Source of the DNA: Nymphalis io
Lineage: Eukaryota; Arthropoda; Insecta; Lepidoptera; Nymphalidae
Assembly (NCBI RefSeq): GCF_905147045.1
Contig: NC_065905.1
Location: forward strand, 3,534,001 to 3,598,000
Length of the DNA stretch: 64,000 nt
Reading direction: 5' to 3'
Part shown: positions 1 to 10,765 of the stretch, piece by piece
Position numbering within the stretch: the stretch's first letter is position 1
Layout of the letters: each line of letters begins with the position of its first letter
Notes under the pieces: generated by a model
Databases searched by the model: none
What the model saw: the letters and a program-made list of their open reading frames with translations, nothing else
Told to the model about the DNA's origin: nothing
Translations under genes and position numbers: made by a program

Positions 1-132
1 TAAAACATTTAAAATCGTTTTCTTGTTAAATAAAGCTAATCCTCCAGTAATAAGCTCAAATTGTCTAGAACTATTTAGCTAATTTTCCTTAGTTTTGTAA
101 TCTACAAAATGTTTTATTTTTTATATTTTCAG

Positions 133-248
133 AAATATTTCCCGTGCCCGTTGATAAGCAAAGAGGATATACATTGTCAAAGCAAACTGACGGATTATTT
201 CACTATAAAGAACCACCAGCAAGTTCCCGCCGTCACTTAAATATTTAG
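133..248 (+). CDS. C-terminal coding exon of an unidentified gene (partial)
   Basis: A pyrimidine-rich tract ending in TTTTCAG (126-132) is followed by 2 nt that complete a codon and then 37 codons to a TAG at 246-248. The peptide starts IFPVPVDKQRGYTLSKQ and ends in SSRRHLNI. It is hydrophilic and shows no membrane segment or domain I recognise. Base composition is clearly less AT-rich than the flanks, which supports coding. The upstream exons would lie left of the window. Downstream sequence is AT-rich, carries a SINE at 563-924 and has an AATAAA at about 1819, so a long 3' UTR is possible. Family unknown. The exon call rests on the acceptor, the open frame and composition only. Confidence 0.5.
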
Positions 249-562
249 GTCAGTAATTGTATCTCAAATGTAAATATATAATAATTACATATAATATATG
301 TATATATTAGATAGGGCTGTGTGTGCGCCGGTTCCATTGCACACATAGATATATATGTTCGAAGAGACTCGTGGATGCCATATTAAAAATATTTGTGATT
401 TTAAAAGCCTTAACATTCGTTCAGAAAATGATTGTCTTATAAAGCGTCGTTAGTCTATGATCGTTCGTTAAACGAAAAATATTGTTTTTATGATATTTAT
501 CATATTAATTTAAATAGTCTGTATATTTAAATAGTCTGTATATTAATTTAAATAGTAGTAAA
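249..562 (+). other. non-coding AT-rich sequence, possible 3' UTR
   Basis: Sequence following the stop codon of the 133-248 exon. It is AT-rich, with no ORF of note and no recognisable repeat. It may be the 3' UTR of that gene, or simply intergenic. Confidence 0.3.
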
Positions 563-924
563 ACTGGTGGTAGGGCTTTGTGCAAGCTCGTCTGGGTAGG
601 TACCACCCACTCATCAGATATTCTACCGACTGGTGGTAGGGCTTTGTGCAAGCTCGTCTGGGTAGGTACCACCCACTCATCAAATATTCTACCGCAAAAC
701 AGCAATACTTGATATTGTTGTGTTCCGGTTTGAAGGGTGAGTGAGCCAGTGTAATTACGGGCACAAGGGACATAAAATCTTAGTTCCCAAGGTTGGTGGC
801 GCATTGGATATGTAAGCGATGGTTGACATTTCTTACAATGCTAATGTCTAAGAGCGTTGGTGACCACTTACCATCAGGTGGCCCATATGCTCGTCCGCCT
901 TCCTATTCTATAAAAAAAAAAAAA
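563..924 (+). repeat. SINE family A (Metulj-like) with duplicated 5' head
   Basis: Complete copy of the commonest repeat in the window, with a head in GGTGGTAGGGCTTTGTGC, a middle in GTTCCGGTTTGAAGGGTGAG and an end in CCTATTCTATA plus a poly-A run (912-924). The first 66 bp occur twice in tandem (563-628 and 629-694) with one mismatch (CAGATA versus CAAATA). The family name is from memory of butterfly SINEs. Confidence 0.85.
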
Positions 925-3445
925 ATATCAAATGGTAACAATAATTAAGCCAATTTTTAAAAAGGATGTTCTCAATTCCAATTATTTGTACTTTAATCTG
1001 AAGAAAAAAAATACGTATGCAGTCTTTATGAAATACCGGCAAACAATCGACCGTTTAAAATGAAAAATCGGGAAAAAATCGGATAGATGGCAACCCTAAT
1101 AATTAAATTAGTATAGTCTGTGCAAAAGTACACTTGATTTTAGATTGTAGTAACCATTATTTGTTGCTATTTAATAGAAGTCATAGTGATTCATCATTAG
1201 GGAGTGTCCATAAATCACGTGATTCCGTTATAGACTCCTTTTTAATCTCGAGTCTTCATAAAACCCAGTTTAGTTTCACAGTCAATGCCTTCCTTGATTA
1301 AATCATTAGTGTACGCTCCTTTAAGGCCATGGTATAGCAAGCGTCGGAGGCGTTGTACGAAGCGAGTTATAGCAAGCGATGTTAGCGTGTCCGTGAAGCG
1401 CGTATTTGTACAGTGACCATGTATTTTAGATAAATTGTCATGGCCTAAAAAAATCCTATACGATAAAACTGACCTATAAAACGCGCCCGACGTACCATAA
1501 AATGGCCTAAATGCCCGGTTACTACATTAAAGAAACGATTAACTTTAATTACGATTAGTAGAATTGTCTACGAGGTGTAATTCAGAAGCTAAAATTATCT
1601 TGATACTTGCGGATCTAAAGGCTATGTATATAATTGATACTTGGGTAAATGTATGAAACTGACAGTTATTCGAAAGTTGATTGCGGAAATTGTAAACGAC
1701 AATTATAAAATCCAACTAGCCGTAAGCAAAACGAATCGTTTTTACAATATAATAACCGGTCTTTAGACTATTACGGTATTTTCTGTATGTAATATGTCGA
1801 TTGTATATTGTTGTACAATAAATATAATTAGTGATAAACATTAGTCTTTAAAACACAGCTATTGTCAAAGACGATTTAATTGCATTTATGTATATAGGAT
1901 TTCGTATATGAAAGAGAAGGACTTCATATATGAAAGAGAGAGAAGAAAGAAAAAACATTGTCATATTCACTTTAAATAATAAGTAGTCGTTTGTTGTTAT
2001 TGTTGTATATTAATACTTGGGAAGCTAGCGAGTGAAATTTCTGTATGATTTGCACATTTAGACGTTATTAATAGTGTGTTAATGATTACGCTGAAAGAAA
2101 CGTTACCGCGTCTGACAGCGCTTTGAATTTGAAAAAAAGGGCGTAATATGTTATTTGTTCATGCCTCCAGATGTTTATGTTTAGAATCTTACTGAAAAAA
2201 AAAACGATAATTGGGGAGGCAGATTGTATTGTAGAAAAATATTCTGCTAGTATGTTACTTATGCGTTGGCAATTGACAGCGCTTAATATATATTAAAGAA
2301 TATTAATGAGACAGATGCTGTTCCAAAAATAGGCATTTGTTTTTTAATAGCTCTTCTCGTGACGAACGTCAAGTAAAAATTTTATATCTAAAATAAATAA
2401 ATAGATATATTGTAAAATACATGATTGTTAATAATAATAATTGATTGTTTGTCTCATGGATTTTCTTCCTTTCTAGCATTATCGGTCGACTTCAATCAGC
2501 CTCAGAGGCAACACTTTTATCTTTTCTACTAAATTGGAAGTGTTATAGTTCAAAAACTTTAATAATACGAACTAAGTCAATTCGCATTGATGATTGGTTT
2601 AATCGCTTTCCACTTGAAGATGAGCAAATCATATACTGGAATACTTGCCAGCTCTCTAACCGTAAAAATTACATGTATTGCCATCATCATTATATATATA
2701 TACTATATTGACTATATTGTCGATTATATATATATATATATATATATATTGGGATTTTATTTAAACAGTAATATATGTAATATAGACAAGTAATATAAAC
2801 AACACTGTTATTTTAGTAAGTATTTTACTGTGATTTTGTTTTAATTTGATGTACCATAGTTAATCGCAATAGACAAATATAATAATAGAGTAATAATAGC
2901 CATACCATAGCCAACCATAGTAATAAAAGAATAAAGTAATAAAAGCCCAATAAACTTTATAAATAATTTATAAGCTCTAACGTTATAAGTTACTAAACTG
3001 ACGCGGCAGGTCAATATTACACGGGCAACTCTACTGTCAATGTCTGTTTTTTAGTATACCAGTTACCGCCAGCTGAGCTCGCGTGAGTGTGAAGGTGTTA
3101 AATTCCCTATATCCTTGGTCTGTGACTCGGAAGTGCACGCAAAATTTTATGACATGGTTGAGTAGTTAGACATGAAAGATTTTACAAACAAACTCACTAT
3201 CGCATTTATAATATTAGTTAGGATTCATTCCCAATTAAGATTAAAGCTTGTATCACAAGTGGTTGCGATAGTAATCCAAAGAGTGGATAGCATATATGAC
3301 TTTCAAATAGGTTATATGGCTATACAGTTCCTATTCAAAGAATACAAAAATATTGTTTGGATAAGTCTGGTATGATATATTTTTTTAAGTGATAGTTCTT
3401 TGGTATTCCACCAAAATTAGTTTTTGATATATATAATAATAATAT
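925..3445. other. non-coding region, nothing recognised
   Basis: About 2.5 kb with only short, low-complexity ORFs. It contains a TA microsatellite around 2690-2750 and a partial direct repeat around 1895-1945 (TATATGAAAGAGA twice). AATAAA at about 1819 could be a polyadenylation signal for the upstream + strand gene. No repeat family was identified. Confidence 0.4.
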
Positions 3446-3690
3446 CCTGGGACATTATAAACACATGGCCATCTGATCCCAAACTAAGCAGAGCTTGTAA
3501 TATGGAAACCAGACAACTGATATGCTACTTTTCTTTTGTAAATACATACTTATATAGATAATTACACCCAGACTCAGGACAAACAGACATGTTCATGCAC
3601 ACAAAGGTCTGTCCTGGGTGGGATTCGAACCCATAACCTTCGGTGTGAAGGGCAAGTATCTACCAACCACGTCAATCGGCCCGTCGATAG
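3446..3690 (-). repeat. SINE family C, tRNA-derived
   Basis: Read on the minus strand, the copy begins with a tRNA-like head (A-box-like TGGTTGGTAG, B-box-like GGGTTCGAATCC) and runs into a body containing the TATAAGTATGTATTTAC stretch and a tail ending in AATGTCCCAGGA. Four other copies lie in the window (6771, 9297, 34766, 38066). Confidence 0.8.
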
Positions 3691-4103
3691 TATATTAGTG
3701 GATAAAATGGTTATGTGGTATAAAGACCTGTCTGTCGCCCATATATGATATGTATTGATATTCATTTGATGAATGTTTTATTTCAGGTACAATAAAATAT
3801 TGTTAAGTTGACTTATTTAACTGTGATGTTTTGATATTAACTTGTTTATATTTTCTTTTTATATGAGATTTATTTGTGATTGAAATAAAAGTCTCTGTGT
3901 CGGTCTAATATGTTTATTATTATTTAATTATATTCGATAAATAATTTGAATTGAATAAAACTATCAATATTAACCATTAATAACACAAGCTATCTAAATT
4001 CAGCAAATTTTCTTTGAAAACATTATCAATATAGTTTTTTTTTTACAATTATTGTTGAATAGTTTCATTATTTATCTTCGACTACATATTTATCTATATT
4101 ACA

Positions 4104-4270
4104 GTATCAGCCTGTGAATGTCCCACTGCTGGGCTAAGGCCTCCTCTCCCTTTTGAGGAAATGGTTTAGAGCTTATTCCACCACATTGCTCCAATGCGGG
4201 TGGTAGAATACACATGTGGCATAATTTCAATGAAAATAGACACATGCAGATTTCCTCACGATGTTATATA
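4104..4270 (-). repeat. SINE family B, 5'-truncated
   Basis: Matches the 3' half of the family B SINE (CCCACTGCTGGGCTAAGGCC followed by CTTATTCCACCAC and CACATGTGGCA in plus orientation). The copy stops before the tRNA-like head, where it passes into a TATA run. It lies just downstream of the sulfatase gene. Confidence 0.75.
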
Positions 4271-4747
4271 TATAATAAAATAACAAGTGAGGTAACATTA
4301 TCTAGATATATCACGTGTTTGATGAGGGCTTCAAAATGCCGACCATAGTGTAACTATGGTTTGGCTAACTATTATCAATTAATCTTATCAATTATTATTT
4401 CGGCTCACTTCCCACATCACAACACAGTAATAACGTATTTGGTTTAATAATAATATTATGTGCTTTAATAACTTATGGCGAGTGATATTTACCCAGCTAG
4501 TCTACGTTTTTTTACTTTTAACTGTGTCCTACAAATCAACAAAAATATTAATAATAGCGAAATGACAGTTCATTATGAACCATAACACCAAAATATGAAA
4601 CAGAGAAAATGTTTATAACTTCTAGTTATCAAATAATTTCACCTGTCATCTGTGATCCAACAACATTTGTATTCTGGATCATAATGAACCGGCCTGTCAT
4701 TACATTAATATTAATCTTTAGAATAATGTAGGTATATTAGTAGTAGC

Positions 4748-7700
4748 TTATCCATATATTTTGGGTTGTTGAAGTGGATCCTCACAGTTGCTGTATCCCT
4801 TACAAGAGATCATTTGTGATAATATTAGTTTGTACCAATGTTTGACTGATGGTAATTCCTTGTCTATGATGTTCGTCAGTTCGTAAGGATCATTGTCGAT
4901 GTCATACATTTCGGTGAAATTCTGAAAGAATAAATTAATATGTAATAAAATCATTTTTTTTGTTAGTGTTGCTAGATATAAATAAATTTTTATATTTTGT
5001 TTCCATTATGTTTTAATTACTGTGATTTATCTATTCATATCTTTAATAATAGTAATCATGTTATATATGTATTAAGCGAACCTAAGCAAATTGAAATGGT
5101 AAAATACAAACTATAATTTATTTATTTAAGAGTAGGGACGGCGTGTCTGCATACTAAAATACAAATATGTTTGAAGTAAAAAAGACGAAATTAAAATGAA
5201 TAATCTTACGTCAGAATCAGCGAAACTGCAATATTTCTTGTTAATCCGATTTGACATGTGTCGCACGCACGCGAATGTATTGTTTTTGGAATCTTGACAT
5301 TTGCAATCGTATTCCGGGTAGCATTGCTGAAAATAATAATTAATAATTCATCGAAGGAATGTTGGTAACTTTCGTGTCAATGAGCCATTTGGTAATTGTT
5401 TGTGATTTATTAATGAATTGCAATCCGACTAATGCAAACATGGAATTCAATAATTCTTAAATGAAATTATATTATATTTATATATAATAATATATTATTA
5501 ATTAATAAAATTGATTTTAACTTATTAAATATATATATTATTTAATATATGTTAAGAGTAAAAAATAACTAATATCTCTATTCACACCCCCAATTAAGCA
5601 TAAAGTTTGCGCTGGGATTGACCAAGGCGGTCAAGATTGAACCTCTGACTTACACTTAGTTTGGCGGTTAAACCATTGCAATAAGTATAGTGCATAGTAA
5701 TTGACGATTAAAATTTATAAAGCGAAGAGTCTCTAACCGTGCTAAAGTATAATGAATACTGAAAATGTTATATAATGTAAAGCATTGAATCATAATAAAT
5801 ATAAATGACTCACAGCAAGGTTATCGCTATCATATTTCCAAGGACAACTGGGGTCGACTGTACCGTCCCTTCCTTCCCCGTAGTATTCGACGAGCATATT
5901 CCGCTCGAAATTTTCTCTCTGAACATCAAAGTTTATAGGTTTTCCGTCTAAACTCTTTGGTGCTAATAGACCCGCTAACTCCATTATAGTTGGTGCCAAA
6001 TCAATGTTCAAGACTGGTTGGTCACTGGTAACGTTTTTTTTAACTTTAGGACCCCTTATAAGGAGTGGTACTCGGATATCGGTCTCATATGGTTGCCTTT
6101 TGTCGTAAACTTGAGAGAATTGTCCTGAAAATTTAAAAAGCCTAAATAATATAAATTTTATTAATTAAAAAAAAAACTGTTTCGTCTATGTAAACCGAAT
6201 GAACTCAAATTTTAACTCCACAGGTTAACTAATTGTCATTATATATACATAATGAGAATATGGCGTATTTTCTTAAAAATGACTTTGAGTTTACTGTAAT
6301 GAACTAACTACACCAGTGTTTTACAAAGCAGACTTTTTACTTATAATTATTTGTTTTGTTAGGAATATGTCAAAAATTAAAAAAACTACTAAATTGTCTA
6401 TGATCTCATTCTAATATCTTTAAATGACTATGTCAGTTAACTCGGTGATAATCAACACGTAAGTAGTGTATGTTAAATAAACAAGGCAAAAGACTAATTA
6501 GTAAGAATATTTAGAATTTATATGTTAGAAATTTCTCACCAATGTGGTATCCGTTGTCGGATGTGTATATTAAATATGTGTTGGTTAAGAGGGAGTTGGA
6601 ATCTAAAGCTTCGACCACATCTGCGACCATCTCATCAACAGCCAGGAGACTCTCCCATCGACTTCGGTACACTCTGTCCAGGTCTGGTATCATCTCAGCG
6701 GGTAATGGTGTAGGGGGCATTGATAGGAGCCAGTGCTTATCCTGAATATTTTAAAGTGTAATGTATAATACATGTTCATGCACACAAAAGTCTGTCCTGG
6801 GTGGGAATCGAACCCACAACATTCGGCGTGAAAGGCAAGTTTCTACCAACCACGTCAACCGGCTCGTCAAAAGTGTATTAGTTAATAGTATTTTCGGATG
6901 CCAACTTGTCTAGCGTCTAATCTCGTTCCAGTCGTGCCGGATTGCCATCTATAAGAGCGAGAGAATAGATGTCTCTTGTATTGATAATGGGGAAGTAGAC
7001 AGTCAAATAGACCACCTGATGATAAGTGGTCACCACCGCCTGTAAACATTGGCGATGTGAGAAAAAATAATCATTCCATGATATATAATATATGTGATAT
7101 ATCACCAATGCGCTGTGATCATTGGTAAATAAGATGTTATGTGCCTTGTGCGACAGTACTAAACCACCACCAAGTGATGGTAAGTGGTATGTTAAAAATA
7201 TGTTTGTGTACACACGGTTGCACTATAATATATCCTTCGTGATTGGTCTTTGAATGATCGACGTAACCAAAATTCTATTATTATTATCAAGTAACAAAGA
7301 TACTTGATATTTTTGAAAATTAATATGTCCATAGCAGCGATAATACGTAAGTAAATATATATCTTATTTTGTGATCGGGGCTGTGTGTAATTACAATTAA
7401 ATCGAGGTAATCCGACAAACGGTTTTCAAAGCGGAATTTGTAGAACTATAGAGTATTGCCACCGACCCCTTTTGATCCGGGACTTTTGTGAGGAGTACTT
7501 TGTAATCCGACAAATTGCATAATTGCATAGCGACAAGTTACAAAAGGTTAAAACAAATTGAGAAAGATTTGCCGCAATAAATATGCTTTTAATGTATTTT
7601 TACGGGTATGTCGTAGTATAGGGTGCTGGATTAGATAGGAGCCAGATTGCCGCGGTTCAAGAAAATACTTACATTGACAGCAATATTGAAATTAGGGTGT

Positions 7701-10700
7701 CTGACAGCGGTGACGTTGCCGAAGACACCCTTGTGTCTCGGCGCAGGAGTAAAAGGCTGGTGCGGTGCGGGGGGCGCCAGCACCATCAGGAACGGCTGCG
7801 ACTCTGTCTGATTTTCTATGAAGCTCAAGCTTAAGTCCCTCTGAAATATATCGAACGATTTTAATTATCATTCAATGATATATTTTTCGGAGACATAGTA
7901 TCTTTCTGCACCATAAATATTCACAAAAGAATAATAGCTCGAATGTCGTCTATAAACAATGGGCGTTTTTCGACAACACACGGTAATTTTTTGTCATGAC
8001 AATGACGAAATTTTTTTTTTTTTTTATGTTCCCCGGTATGGCAAATGACTCTACTCCACCTGATGGTAAGTGGTAGTAGAGTCCAAACGCGACGACGGCC
8101 AGTACAGTCGGGAAGAATGTTCTGTGCTAGCCGTCCCCGCCTTGCCGGCCCGCAAGATGCCTCTTCACGCCTCGTTTGAAGGAACCCGGGTTGTAAGAGG
8201 AGGGGAACACGTGAGCTGGTAAGGAATTCCATTTTTTGGTAGTGCGACAAAGAAAGGAGTTGCCAAATTTCTTTGTGGAATTTCGATGGAATTGATGTCA
8301 CAGGCGGTGACATCGAGAACCAGCTCGCGTGGACTTAAGAAGGAAGGGGGAAGCAGGAATTAGAGAGAATAATTCCTCAGAGCACTCGCCGTGATACAGA
8401 CGATAGAAAGCGCTCAGTGCTGCTATCTCGCGACGCAATTGTAAAGGTTCAAGGGTGTTTGTGACCTTTACGTCGCCAATAATGCGTACTGCACGTCGCT
8501 GCAACCGGTCCAAGGCCTCAAGTAGGTACTTAGCGGAGCCATCCCAAAGGTGCGAGCAATATTCAACGCAAGACCGTACCTGTATTTTGTATAACAGGCA
8601 CAGTTGTTGTGGCGTGAAAAAACGCCGCACCTTGTTCAGAACTCCGAGTTTTCGTGAAGCTGTTTTTATAATAGCCTCGATGTAATCCCTTGGACTAAGG
8701 TCGCAGCGAACGTCCATCCCCAGCATGGCGATTTTGCTTTGTATCATCAGCGGTGTGCCACAGAGGGAGGGATGAGGGTAAAATGGTGACTTTTTTTGTG
8801 AAATGTACTTCAATTAAGTCTGAACGCCTGAACTCTTTCCGGTCGTGTCGGATTGCCGTCCCATCGGATTATGAGAGTTAGGGAATAGAGAGTGCACCTG
8901 TGTTTGCGTACACACTTGTGCACTATAATATCTTCTTTGTCCTAATCTCTCTTGAGATTAGCGGCCGTGGCCGAAACCGGTTTGGAGGACATTATTATTA
9001 ATACCTGAAATATAATTAATTCATACGGAAAAAACACAAAAATATATAATTAATCCATGGAATAAAACACTTACGATTATATCAGTAAGGTATAGATCAT
9101 TTGAATAAGTAGGAACACCATTATTAGATATGGTGTAGTTGTAATAGACAGAGTTGCCAACTAAACCGTGCCATTCGCTCCATCCTGGTGGAACTTGTTC
9201 GGGGCCGCCGGTCGCATGCACACCATACTTAAAAAAAAGTAATAAATTTTTTAACAATTATGCAGTGTTATTAAAATAGATAATAATAATAATATTATCC
9301 TGGGACATTTTTCAAACACGGCCATCTGATCCCAAATTAAGCTTGTACAAAGCTTGTGCTATGGAAACCAGACAACTGATATACTACATATACTACTTTT
9401 CTCTTGTAAGAAAAGTTGGAGATGTCACAAACTATAATAAATGGTATATGTCATCTACTAGTATTTCTTATAAAACTAAGTGCTTTCACACATACATACA
9501 CACTTATATAGATAATTACACCCAGACTCAGGACAAACAGACATGTTCATGCACACAAATGTCTGTCCTGGATGGGAATCGAACCCACAACCTTCGGCGT
9601 GAAAAGGCAAGGATCTACCAACCACGCCAACCGGCTCGTCAAAAATAAATTAATAAATTAATTGAGTATGTTTTTTTTTTAATTTGCATGCATGTGGTTT
9701 GGCCGTTTTTTATTTTTCTTAGACATAAGAGATCACAAATACACAGCGATTTTATTTGTTATTCTGATTTCATAAAATATTAATATTACAAAAAATATAA
9801 TTCATTTATTTATTCATTCATCATACAGTTCATTTTTCCTACAAAAATCACTTTCTTGAGGTTTATTTTATGCTTATTGCTTTTTTTGGCTATATACTTT
9901 CAAAGCAGCTGTGATCACAACAGGCTATAAAATGCAGAGATTTTTAAATCGGACCGATAGTTTTTGAGATAGGGCATTCAAACATACCAACTCTCAATCC
10001 CTATCTCATCTATATTATTAATAGATACTAATATAGTTCTTTTCATCTACCTCATTCAAATATTTCCCAGCATAAAACGTATTATATCCAGAATCTTTTA
10101 GTGCTGTAGCAAAGGTCCGCGTTTCGAGTTTCCTCCAGGTGCGACTGTAACAACCACCGTTGATGCTGTTGTTCCAGGTCATGTGGTTGTGTACGTGAAG
10201 GCCCGAGAGGAAGCTGGCACGACTTGGGCAGCATATCGGAGATGTCACGAACTATAATAAATGTTATATGTCATCTACTAGTATTTCTTATAAAACTAAG
10301 TGCTCTCACACATACATACACATTTCAAATAACTATATGTATATACAGAGCTATTAGTATATTTCTTTATTATTTTATATCACTAACTCTATATATATAT
10401 ATGAAATACATTTAAATATTTTATAGTAAATGATAATGTAAGTTCAAATAATAATAACTTTAAATACTTACGGAATTCGTAAAAGTCGTCCCTTCGTTTC
10501 CAATGAAGCGTTGGACATTCTTCATGGGGTTCTGAAAAATTGAAATAAAACAACAATATATTTTAATAAACTATTTATTTTTCTATATCATTTTAACACT
10601 TTTACTAACCATGCCACCTAACACAACATCTTGATCGTCGGTTAAAATAACGACAATATTTGGATTTTGATCTTGACACACAGCAACATGTGCTAGGCAT

Positions 10701-10726
10701 AACGTTATTAGTAAATAATTTAGCAT
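4748..10726 (-). CDS. GNS: N-acetylglucosamine-6-sulfatase-like lysosomal sulfatase, nine exons
   Basis: Predicted to hydrolyse 6-O-sulfate from N-acetylglucosamine 6-sulfate during lysosomal breakdown of heparan and keratan sulfate. Exons (minus strand): 10610-10726, 10472-10531, 10051-10251, 9075-9227, 7673-7840, 6540-6741, 5814-6124, 5210-5326, 4748-4921. All introns are GT-AG and the reading phases agree, giving 500 residues against about 550 in human GNS. Residues 1-18 are a signal peptide. NIVVILTDDQD (about 23-33) supplies metal-binding D30 and D31. CCPSR (66-70) is the sulfatase signature, with Cys66 the expected formylglycine site. KYLNEYG spans the exon 3/4 junction, as in GNS. SDNGYH (294-299) gives metal ligands D295 and N296. 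DKRQPYETDI and VEYYGEGR follow in exon 7, then a Cys-rich exon 8 and a C-terminal stretch starting NFTEMYDIDNDP. The start ATG (10724-10726) is 39 nt after the stop of the upstream small gene. Introns 3, 4 and 5 carry SINEs and a LINE fragment. The family is clear; the exact substrate is inferred. Confidence 0.93.
5575..5690. repeat. decayed SINE-like fragment in sulfatase intron 7
   Basis: A stretch with CCCCAATTAAGCATAAAG and, on the other strand, a B-box-like GGTTCAATCTT. Similar wording recurs at about 18,245-18,300 (CCAGTTAAGCGTAAGGCG). Probably an old repeat; the family is not resolved. Confidence 0.3.
6771..6872 (-). repeat. SINE family C, head-only fragment
   Basis: Contains the tRNA-like head of family C only (GGGAATCGAACCCACAAC in plus orientation) and the adjacent ATGTTCATGCACACAAA segment. 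It lies in sulfatase intron 5, about 30 bp upstream of the exon 6 acceptor. Confidence 0.75.
6905..6990 (+). repeat. SINE family D fragment
   Basis: CGTTCCAGTCGTGCCGGATTG followed by a GAGAGAATAGA segment matches the 3' part of family D (compare 8812-8995 and 17300-17420). Confidence 0.45.
6996..7195 (-). repeat. SINE family A, degenerate
   Basis: CCACCTGATGATAAGTGGTCACCACCG followed by CATTGGCGATGTGAG is the 3' part of family A in reverse, strongly diverged. A second short piece (GTGATGGTAAGTGGTATG) lies near 7175. Located in sulfatase intron 5. Confidence 0.5.
8011..8811 (-). mobile_element. 5'-truncated non-LTR retrotransposon (jockey-like), C-terminal pol fragment
   Basis: On the minus strand an open frame from 8813 down to 8298 encodes the region after the reverse-transcriptase catalytic domain. 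Residues include IKTASRKLGVLNKVRRFF, VRSCVEYCSHLW and LDRLQRRAVRIIGD, wording typical of jockey-type pol proteins. The frame then shifts and runs through a C-terminal tail with LATPF and a 3' UTR that ends in a 15-A tail (T run 8011-8025). There is no RT core and no endonuclease, so it is dead. It sits in sulfatase intron 4 in the gene's own orientation. The same 3' end recurs at 44361-44735. Confidence 0.8.
8812..8995 (+). repeat. SINE family D, 5'-truncated
   Basis: Begins at TTTCCGGTCGTGTCGGATTG and runs through CATCGGATTATGA, CACTTGTGCACTATAATAT and a GGCCGAAACCGGTT-type end. It matches the 3' half of the copy at 17160-17490. It abuts the LINE fragment directly. Confidence 0.7.
9297..9645 (-). 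repeat. SINE family C interrupted by a copy of the sulfatase splice junction
   Basis: A family C SINE with the usual tail (TCCTGGGACATTTTTC at the left) and tRNA-like head (right end). Between the CTTTTCTCTTGTAAG and CTTATATAGATAATTACACC parts of the body, which are nearly contiguous in the other copies, there is an insert of about 90 bp. That insert matches 10238-10322, the start of sulfatase exon 3 plus intron 2, with three mismatches in 80 bp. Confidence 0.85.
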
Positions 10727-10765
10727 TGTAACGTTATTTTATGATTTACTGTATATTTAATTTGA
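10727..10765 (-). promoter_or_regulatory. 39-nt spacer between two cistrons
   Basis: AT-rich spacer between the TAG of the TOM6-like gene and the ATG of the sulfatase. It is far too short for the usual terminator plus promoter of two independent genes. No AATAAA was seen within it in the minus orientation. Confidence 0.5.

Noticed and set aside
2445..2793. Overlapping + frames of 88 and 68 codons
   Set aside because: Composition follows the AT-rich background and a TA microsatellite; no splice sites or domain.
3600..3690. tRNA-like heads with A and B boxes (also at 9550, 12700, 25370, 34930, 54300, 55385 and others)
   Set aside because: Each continues into a SINE body and cannot form a full tRNA with CCA-end geometry; not tRNA genes.
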